From Novosphingobium sp. (GTDB lineage Bacteria; Pseudomonadota; Alphaproteobacteria; Sphingomonadales; Sphingomonadaceae): 7,337 bases of DNA. The translations under genes were made by a program, and so were the position numbers. Below, piece after piece: positions 1 through 4,574 of this stretch. The stretch covers positions 1 through 7,337 of the forward strand of contig JAIXYF010000299.1 in the NCBI GenBank assembly GCA_027490345.1, in the 5' to 3' direction. The stretch's first letter is position 1. Every line of letters begins with the position of its first letter. The notes under the pieces are model-generated. The model saw only the letters and a list, made by a program, of their open reading frames with translations. It ran no database searches and was not told the origin of the DNA.

Positions 1-231
1 ATCCACGATCCCGATGAGCGGGTGAACCGGCTGGTGGAAATCAACGTTCGCGACCAGTTGCTCCATCTGGCGCAGACCAGCACCGTGCAAGCCGCCTTTG
101 CCGCCGGGCGCCCGCTCAAGCTGCATGGCTGGGTCTATGATCTGCGCGATGGACTGATCAAGCCGCTGCTCGATATCGACAGCGACACGGTGCTCGAAGA
201 CGTGGGCGCACCGGAGCGGGTGCTGGTCTGA
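1..231 (+). CDS. Beta-class carbonic anhydrase, C-terminal 76 residues (5' end outside window)
   Basis: The reading frame is open from base 1 and ends at TGA 229-231, so only the C-terminal part is present. The family interconverts CO2 and bicarbonate in the cytoplasm with a Cys/His-bound zinc. The visible part matches the end of beta-carbonic anhydrases. There is a helix with R-L-V-E-I-N-V (an N-x-x-x-Q/L dimerisation-helix pattern), then T-S-T-V-Q-A-A-F (usually T-x-x-V/I-Q-x-A-W), then the hallmark strand L-H-G-W-V-Y-D-L-R-D-G-L. The zinc ligands and the Asp-Arg dyad lie upstream of the window and cannot be checked. A GTG at 22 is an internal Val codon, not the start, because family-like sequence continues in frame before it. 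The tail after the HGW strand is about 30 residues, normal for the family. Family assignment is firm; the subtype (Can-like or CynT-like) is not decided. Confidence 0.9.
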   Translation: MHDPDERVNRLVEINVRDQLLHLAQTSTVQAAFAAGRPLKLHGWVYDLRDGLIKPLLDIDSDTVLEDVGAPERVLV

Positions 232-334
232 CGGACTGCGTGCTGCGCGGCGTATCTTGTCCGGCTTGCCGGGCGTGATACACCGATTCGGGAAGGCCGC
301 TGCCGATCAAGGCGCGGCTGATCCGGAGAGGCCC
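232..334. other. Intergenic region, carbonic anhydrase to DUF3237 gene
   Basis: It contains a short GC inverted repeat (CCGGC-tt-GCCGG, 261-272) with no following T-run, so it is not a convincing terminator. A very weak promoter-like pair is TTGTCC (257-262) and TACACC (279-284), 16 bases apart. A GATTC (285-289), the CcrM methylation site of alphaproteobacteria, lies just downstream. None of these is firm. Confidence 0.4.
325..330 (+). promoter_or_regulatory. Shine-Dalgarno that sets the start of the DUF3237 gene
   Basis: GGAGAG lies 4 bases before the ATG at 335 (6 bases after its GGAG core). It supports 335 over an in-frame upstream TTG at 257, which has no comparable site and would add 26 low-complexity residues in front of a good signal peptide. 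Confidence 0.7.
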
Positions 335-940
335 ATGACAGTTTCCCGCCGCAGCGCCATCGGTTTGATCGGCGCGGGTTTGCCGCTGGTTGGCGCTGCC
401 GCGCGTCTTGGCGCCGAAGTCCTGCCACCCCCCGCCAGCTTAGGGCAGCAGCCCCGGGTTTATGATCAGGTCGGCCTTGAATGGGTCATGGATATCCTGC
501 CGTTCTGCACTGCGCCGGAATCCATGGGCGGGAAGGCCGGCAAGAACGTGGACGACCAGATTGCCGCCGATGGCACGCGCGAAGAGCTTTGGCCCATCGT
601 TGGCGGCATCTTCTATGGCCGCGGCATCAAGGGTACGGTGGTTCCCGGCGGCGGCGACTTTCCGGTGGTGCGGCCTGATGGAGTGGAGATCATCGATGCG
701 CTCTACCGGCTGCGGACCGATGACGGCGTCCAGATCATCATCCACAACAAGGGCCCGCGCTATACCGACAGCAAGTTCCGCCTGCTGCCCAGCTTCAACG
801 TGCCCGGCAAGAAGTATGCCTGGCTGCGCGAATCGGTGTTCGTCTCCACCCTGACCTATCCGATCCCGCCGGAGATTCCGGCCCCGAACTTCGGCCCCAC
901 GGCAAATGGGCGGTTGATTCAGGTGTTCCGGATCACCTGA
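335..940 (+). CDS. DUF3237 family protein with a Tat-like signal peptide
   Basis: The protein has 201 residues and its molecular function is unknown. Residues 1-27 look like a twin-arginine signal: S4-R5-R6-S7-A-I, then a Gly/Ala/Leu hydrophobic stretch at 8-23, with possible cleavage after A23 or A27. Residues about 40-201 match DUF3237 as I know it: G-x-V-V-P-G-G-G-D-F near 100-109, R-P-D-G at 113-116, then Y-R-L-R-T-D-D-G at 124-131 followed by I-I-I-H-N-K-G, and a C-terminal F-N-V-P-G-K-K-Y-A-W-L segment. The start at 335 is chosen for its ribosome site and because it puts the RR motif at the usual distance from the N-terminus. It sits 103 bases after the carbonic anhydrase gene and 76 bases before the hydratase gene, so it may be its own unit or read into the hydratase. 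Many DUF3237 proteins are about 150 residues without a leader, so export would be a distinguishing feature. A catabolic accessory role is only a guess from context. Confidence 0.82.
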   Translation: MTVSRRSAIGLIGAGLPLVGAAARLGAEVLPPPASLGQQPRVYDQVGLEWVMDILPFCTAPESMGGKAGKNVDDQIAADGTREELWPIVGGIFYGRGIKGTVVPGGGDFPVVRPDGVEIIDALYRLRTDDGVQIIIHNKGPRYTDSKFRLLPSFNVPGKKYAWLRESVFVSTLTYPIPPEIPAPNFGPTANGRLIQVFRIT

Positions 941-1004
941 TCCAGCCAATCCCGGCAGCGGTTGCGTCGTACCCCCGGTGCGCGCAAACTCTGCCTTTCC
1001 AAGC

Positions 1005-1008
1005 GGAG
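1005..1008 (+). promoter_or_regulatory. Shine-Dalgarno that sets the start of the enoyl-CoA hydratase gene
   Basis: GGAG lies 8 bases before ATG 1017. An in-frame GTG at 978 would add 13 residues that do not resemble the family and has no purine-rich site in front of it. An ATG at 1012 is out of frame. Confidence 0.65.
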
Positions 1009-1016
1009 CCGATGCC

Positions 1017-1853
1017 ATGGCCTATGATAGCTACAAACTCCTGCATGTCTCGCAAACCGGTGCGGTGGTGACGGCGGTTGTCGATGCGCCGCCGATCAAT
1101 GTCATCACGATGGACCTGTTCGGCGAACTGGCCGCGCTGGCTGAGGAGCTAGAGGCTGATCCGGCGGCGCTGGTGTTCGTGCTCAAGAGCGCGGACCCCG
1201 ACTTCTTCCTCGCGCATTTCGATGTCAGCCTGCTGATCGCGATGGCCGATGCGCCCGGCGCACCCAGCGGCGAGGTCAACACCTATCACGCAATGTGCGC
1301 GCGTTATCAGCGTATGAACACGGTGACCATCGCCCAGATTGAAGGCCGCGTCGGCGGCGGCGGGGCGGAACTTTCGATGAGCTTCGACATGCGCTTCGGC
1401 GTGATCGGCAAGACGGTGATCAACCAGATGGAAGTGCCCATCGGCATCATTCCCGGCGGCACCGGCACGCAGCGCCTGCCGCGTCTGGTTGGCCGGGCGC
1501 GCGCGCTGGAAATCATTCTGGGCGCGGAAGACCTCGATGCTGAAACTGCCGAAAATTGGGGCTGGCTCAACCGCGCGCTGCCCGCTGATCGGATCGACGC
1601 CCATGTCGCGGCGCTCGCGCAGCGCATCGCCAGCTTCCCGCCCGAAGCGGTGCGGCTGGCCAAGCGCTCCATCGAAGCATCGGCGCTGCCGCTCGATGAA
1701 GGCTGCGTGATCGAGGCAGGGCTGTTTCAGCAGGCGCTGTTCAGTGATGCGGCACGCACCCAGATGCGGCGCTTCATGGCGCTGGGCGGGCAGACGCGCG
1801 AAGCCGAACGCAAAGTGGCGGAGCTGAGCGCCGCAGTGGCGCGCCCCGAATGA
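1017..1853 (+). CDS. Enoyl-CoA hydratase/isomerase (crotonase) family protein
   Basis: The protein has 278 residues and a crotonase fold. Members act on acyl-CoA thioesters, most often adding water to 2-enoyl-CoA in beta-oxidation-like pathways in the cytoplasm. The N-terminal beta-strand and the P-P-I-N-V-I-T motif (25-31) are typical. The oxyanion-hole segment reads I-E-G-R-V-G-G-G-G-A-E-L (108-119). E118 and E139 (in M-E-V-P-I-G) occupy the positions of the two catalytic glutamates of rat mitochondrial hydratase, so hydratase activity is plausible. P-G-G-T-G-T-Q-R-L (146-154) and the following helix G-R-A-R-A-L-E are also standard. The first oxyanion segment is unusual: F-L-A-H-F-D (64-69) where most members have A-G-x-D. 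It lies upstream of, and probably cotranscribed with, the glycosyltransferase gene 12 bases downstream. The substrate cannot be named; dehydratase, isomerase or C-C hydrolase roles also occur in this superfamily. Confidence 0.92.
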   Translation: MAYDSYKLLHVSQTGAVVTAVVDAPPINVITMDLFGELAALAEELEADPAALVFVLKSADPDFFLAHFDVSLLIAMADAPGAPSGEVNTYHAMCARYQRMNTVTIAQIEGRVGGGGAELSMSFDMRFGVIGKTVINQMEVPIGIIPGGTGTQRLPRLVGRARALEIILGAEDLDAETAENWGWLNRALPADRIDAHVAALAQRIASFPPEAVRLAKRSIEASALPLDEGCVIEAGLFQQALFSDAARTQMRRFMALGGQTREAERKVAELSAAVARPE

Positions 1854-1865
1854 GCGGGGCCGGTT

Positions 1866-2882
1866 GTGAAAATGACCCGCCCTCTGCCTGATCCGCCGAG
1901 CGGCGCGCCGCTCGATGTCACTGTTATCGTCGCGGCGTGGAACCGCGAAACCCTCATCGCGCGCACGCTTGATAGTATCGCAGCGCAATCGCGGCGGCCC
2001 CGGCAGGTGTTCGTGGTCGACGATGCTTCGCGCGATGGCACGGCTGAGGCGGTGCGTGGCTGGATCGCGGCGCATGATCTGCCGGTCATGCTCCTGGTCA
2101 ATCCCGAAAACCGCGGCGTGGCCGAAACGCGTAATGCCGGGCTGCGGCAAGCAGCGACGCGCTATGCGGCGTTCCTCGATTCCGACGATATCTGGCTGCC
2201 CGACGCGCTGGAGCGGCTGGTGGCGCCGCTGGAGCAGGATCCGGACGCAGTGGTCAGCTGCGCGGATGCCAGCGTGGTCGGCGATGTTCGCGGCGGGCCG
2301 CCGGTCGCCCCGGACCTGTTCGCGCCCCGGCTCGATCTCGCGCGCGAGGTAATCCCGGCGCGGTCTGGCGCGGCGGGCCAGCTCGAACTGGCCGACCCTT
2401 CGGACCTGCTGCTGCTGACCAGCACGATCCCCACCTGTTCGGCCGTGTTCCGGCTGGACGTGGCACGCGAAGCCGGGTTCATGCCCGATTTCCGCTCGGG
2501 CGAGGACTGGCTGTTCTGGCTGCGGCTGGCGCGGCGCGGGCGGTTCCTGTGCCAGCTCGCGCCGGTCGCCCATGTGCTGCGGCATGAAGCAAACCTCACG
2601 CACCACAGCCGCAATGCCTTTACCGCGCGCGAGCATCTGCGGGCGCTGCTGGCCCTGCAGGATGGATCGCTGGGCGTGGTGCTGAATGCGGCGGAGCAGG
2701 CGCGCGTGGCCGCCGCGCTGGCGGAAAAGACCCGCGATTGGCGCTACCACCTCTCCCGTCAGGGCTTTCGCGCCTATTGGCAGGGGCTGGCCTGCGCGCA
2801 AGGGCGCGCCACGGGCGGGCGGCTGGCGCATCTGCTGGCCGATCCGCGCAGCGCGGTTCGGGCCATTCTTGCCGGCTTTTAA
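1866..2882 (+). CDS. Family 2 (GT-A fold) glycosyltransferase
   Basis: The protein has 338 residues. GT2 enzymes transfer a sugar from a nucleotide-sugar donor, usually in cell-envelope polysaccharide or glycolipid synthesis at the cytoplasmic face. Visible GT-A features in order: the opening strand V-T-V-I-V-A-A-W-N-R (18-27), V-F-V-V-D-D-A-S-R-D-G-T (48-59), E-N-R-G-V-A-E-T-R-N-A-G (81-92), the metal-binding D-S-D-D (105-108), and G-E-D-W (212-215), whose E213/D214 fit the acceptor-activating base. No membrane segments are evident, so it is probably soluble or peripheral. The start is either GTG 1866 or ATG 1872, two codons apart; GCGGGG at 1854-1859 is spaced better for GTG. It starts 12 bases after the hydratase stop, suggesting cotranscription, although no polysaccharide genes are nearby. 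Its TAA overlaps the stop of the convergent hydrolase gene. Donor and acceptor are unknown. Confidence 0.92.
   Translation: MKMTRPLPDPPSGAPLDVTVIVAAWNRETLIARTLDSIAAQSRRPRQVFVVDDASRDGTAEAVRGWIAAHDLPVMLLVNPENRGVAETRNAGLRQAATRYAAFLDSDDIWLPDALERLVAPLEQDPDAVVSCADASVVGDVRGGPPVAPDLFAPRLDLAREVIPARSGAAGQLELADPSDLLLLTSTIPTCSAVFRLDVAREAGFMPDFRSGEDWLFWLRLARRGRFLCQLAPVAHVLRHEANLTHHSRNAFTAREHLRALLALQDGSLGVVLNAAEQARVAAALAEKTRDWRYHLSRQGFRAYWQGLACAQGRATGGRLAHLLADPRSAVRAILAGF
1897..1914. repeat. Perfect 18-bp palindrome near the 5' end of the glycosyltransferase gene
   Basis: CGAGCGGCGCGCCGCTCG equals its own reverse complement over all 18 bases and begins 31 bases after the first base of the GTG start codon. 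As RNA it could fold into a 7-bp GC stem with a 4-base loop close to the start. It encodes residues 11-17, before the first conserved strand of the protein. It may be a chance product of GC-rich coding sequence. Confidence 0.6.
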
Positions 2883-3667
2883 AGCCCCCGGATGAAGGCA
2901 TCGAGAGCATGCGCCACGCCGTCCGGATCGCGGTCTGGCTGGAAATCCGCGCCGCCAACGATGGACTGCACTGCATCCGGGCGCATCACACCCGCGCGTT
3001 CGAACAGCGGCCACAGCACGTCGTCCTTCGAGCACATGATGTGCAGCGGCACATCGACGGCGCGGTAGGCCGCTTCCACATCCTGTTCCCACACCGCGCT
3101 GAAAGCCATCGGCATCGTCTCGCGCGCAATCAGGTGATCGACCATTTCGCGGCAATGCAGATCGAGCGTTGCGCCCGCGCCGATCATCGCCAGATAGGCC
3201 CACGCCGTGTTCAGGAATGCGCCCGTGTCTTCCGCCGCGAACGGCCGCACGAACGTCTTGCGGTATTCGGCCTTCTCCGCCTCGTTCACCAGCACCGGCC
3301 CGATCAGGGTGAGCGAGGCGAGGCGGCCCGGAAAGGCGCGCGGCATTTCCACCGCTGCACAGCCGCCGGTGTGGTGCCCGCAGGCGTGGAACCGGCCGAC
3401 CCCAAGGCTATCGATCGCCTCCATCAGCCGGTCTGCCACATAGCGCATGTCGGGGATGGCGGTGGGCTGATACGATTGGCCGAAGCCGGGTGAATCGAAG
3501 GCCAGCAGGTGAAAGCGGTCTGCCAGCCGCGCCATCACCGCCTCGAACATCGCGCCGGAAGAGGCGGTCTGGTGAAACAGGCAGATCGTGGGGTTGGCCG
3601 GGTCGCCTGCCTCCCGCACGTGGATCTGGCCATCGCGGCAATCGGCATAGCGGCGGCGGATAATCAT
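2879..3667 (-). CDS. Alpha/beta-hydrolase-fold protein with a non-canonical catalytic site
   Basis: The protein has 262 residues, a normal length for a single-domain alpha/beta hydrolase. The fold is supported by I-C-L-F-H-Q-T (28-34, position of the usual H-G oxyanion motif), F-D-S-P-G-F-G-Q-S (57-65, usual D-x-P-G-x-G-x-S), the nucleophile-elbow segment A-C-G-H-H-T-G-G (95-102), and I-M-C-S-K-D-D (210-216), where D216 or D215 would be the acid. The nucleophile position of G-x-S-x-G is His99 rather than Ser, Asp or Cys. Where the catalytic His is expected, the sequence reads G-G-A-D-F-Q-P-D (238-245) and has no His; H253 is later, in the last helix. Either it is not a classical esterase or it uses other chemistry. 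I recall an H-T-G variant as a recurrent subgroup in proteobacteria, but could not check. The ATG at 3667 is well set by AAGGA. The gene is convergent with the glycosyltransferase gene and divergent from the secreted-protein gene. Confidence 0.88.
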   Translation of the reverse strand: MIIRRRYADCRDGQIHVREAGDPANPTICLFHQTASSGAMFEAVMARLADRFHLLAFDSPGFGQSYQPTAIPDMRYVADRLMEAIDSLGVGRFHACGHHTGGCAAVEMPRAFPGRLASLTLIGPVLVNEAEKAEYRKTFVRPFAAEDTGAFLNTAWAYLAMIGAGATLDLHCREMVDHLIARETMPMAFSAVWEQDVEAAYRAVDVPLHIMCSKDDVLWPLFERAGVMRPDAVQSIVGGADFQPDRDPDGVAHALDAFIRGL

Positions 3668-3850
3668 GCTGTCGTCCTTGGTTGTGGGCGGCCCGGTGGC
3701 GGGCTGCTGGCTTCATCCTGCCACTGGCTGGCCGCGGCACAAGCCTCTTTCCCGCACAGTTTCCGGCGTGACGAGCCGGTTCGACAAGGCTATCGCAATT
3801 TCCAGCGGCGGTCGTGCCCGCCGTCCGTTGCCGAGCCGGGATCCGCGCCG
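3668..3850. other. Divergent intergenic region between hydrolase and secreted-protein genes
   Basis: These 183 bases must carry the 5' signals of both flanking genes. I see no convincing sigma-70-type promoter pair on either strand. A hairpin with a 6-bp stem CGGCGG/CCGCCG and 6-base loop lies at 3806-3823, in the expected leader of the plus-strand gene, without a following T-run. Open frames crossing the region are GC-driven and lack start signals. Confidence 0.5.
3675..3679 (-). promoter_or_regulatory. Shine-Dalgarno of the hydrolase-fold gene
   Basis: On the minus strand AAGGA precedes the ATG at 3667-3665 with a 7-base spacer, close to ideal. This fixes the start and makes good expression plausible. 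Confidence 0.75.
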
Positions 3851-4507
3851 ATGAATGCCCCTCGCCCCAACCGCCCCTCGCCATCAAGCCGCCGTCGCTG
3901 GCGTTTAGCATGGCTCAGCGCGCTGATGCTTTGTCCCGGGGCGCTGGCCGCCCAGCCCGCAGGCAGCGCGCCGCCAGGCGAGACGGCCCTCGAGCTGCAC
4001 CGCCAGATTGATATCAGTTCCCTGCGTGACGCGACCGTGCCGTTCGGCACTGCCGGTGGATGGGTTATCCGCATCGATCAGGTCGGCAATTTCGGCTGCT
4101 TCATGGCCTCTCAGTACGACAACACCGTCGGCATCCGCTTCCAGCTGAGCCCTGTAGATGGCAGCACGATGATGTGGGTCGGCAGCACGGCCTGGAAATC
4201 GATCCGTCAGGATGACCGCAAGGAGCTGGGCCTGTCCTTCGAAGGCCGAGGCACATGGTCGGGCATGGCGTCCGGCGTTGCGGTTGATGGCATGCATTGG
4301 CTCATGCTCAAGGGCAAGGGCACCGGTATCCTCGATGAAATGCAGGATGCGGGCTGGTTCGCGCTCAAGATCGACTCGGTGGAATTTGCCGCCTACGATA
4401 CGGGCGAAGTGCGCCGGGCGGTCACGCTTCTGCGCGAGTGCCAGGCTCTGGCAGACAAGGCCGTTGCATCCCCCGCAGGCCCATCGGCCCCCGCGCCTGC
4501 CGGGTAG
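3851..4507 (+). CDS. Small secreted/periplasmic protein of unknown function
   Basis: The protein has 218 residues. A Sec-type signal peptide is clear: basic R14-R15-R16-W-R18, a hydrophobic core at 19-33, and an L-A-A site at 32-34, so the mature protein probably begins at Q35. C28 in the core is not in a proper lipobox (Leu precedes it), so a lipoprotein is unlikely. The mature region resembles a class of alphaproteobacterial secreted proteins of unknown role: G-G-W-V-I (69-73), a G-x-F-G-C-F segment (79-84), a central V-G-S-T-A-W-K (110-116), L-S-F-E-G (128-132), and near the end A-V-T-L-L-R-E-C-Q (190-198). C83 and C197 are the only mature cysteines and could pair. The tail 205-218 is Ala/Pro-rich. 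The start at 3851 is chosen because it gives a proper signal peptide; the upstream GCCGGGA (3835-3841) is a weak ribosome site. It lies 62 bases before parC, on the same strand. No function can be named. Confidence 0.82.
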   Translation: MNAPRPNRPSPSSRRRWRLAWLSALMLCPGALAAQPAGSAPPGETALELHRQIDISSLRDATVPFGTAGGWVIRIDQVGNFGCFMASQYDNTVGIRFQLSPVDGSTMMWVGSTAWKSIRQDDRKELGLSFEGRGTWSGMASGVAVDGMHWLMLKGKGTGILDEMQDAGWFALKIDSVEFAAYDTGEVRRAVTLLRECQALADKAVASPAGPSAPAPAG

Positions 4508-4544
4508 ATCCCAAAACATCGGGGTAAACTCGGCCTCCGGCCTG

Positions 4545-4574
4545 TTCCCATGGCCCCGCCCGGCTTGCTATGAA
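4545..4574 (+). promoter_or_regulatory. Possible extended -10 promoter overlapping the parC start
   Basis: TTCCCA (4545-4550, 4 of 6 matches to TTGACA) is followed after 18 bases by TGC-TATGAA (4566-4574, extended TG motif, 4 of 6 matches to TATAAT). Transcription from it would begin near 4581, just before the second in-frame ATG (4585). The match is modest and could be chance. Confidence 0.22.

Noticed and set aside
261..272. CCGGC-tt-GCCGG as a terminator for the carbonic anhydrase gene
   Set aside because: The stem is 5 bp with a 2-base loop and is followed by GGCGTG, not a T-run.
1149..3203. A 684-codon open frame on the minus strand across the hydratase, glycosyltransferase and part of the hydrolase gene
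   Set aside because: It crosses three well-supported genes, its translation is Arg/Ala/Pro-rich with no motifs, and no ribosome site supports it.
257..3667. A dedicated catabolic or polysaccharide operon formed by DUF3237, hydratase, glycosyltransferase and hydrolase genes
   Set aside because: The genes have mixed roles, the hydrolase is on the opposite strand, and no transporter, regulator, CoA ligase or polymer-export gene is present. Only the hydratase-glycosyltransferase pair is close enough to argue for cotranscription.
3806..3823. Hairpin CGGCGG/CCGCCG as a riboswitch or attenuator
   Set aside because: A single 6-bp stem in GC-rich leader sequence is expected by chance; there is no T-run, leader peptide or conserved aptamer pattern.
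3509..3850. N-terminal extension of the secreted protein by 114 codons
   Set aside because: It would bury the signal peptide inside the protein and overlap the hydrolase gene antisense; the extension is His/Arg-rich nonsense-like sequence.
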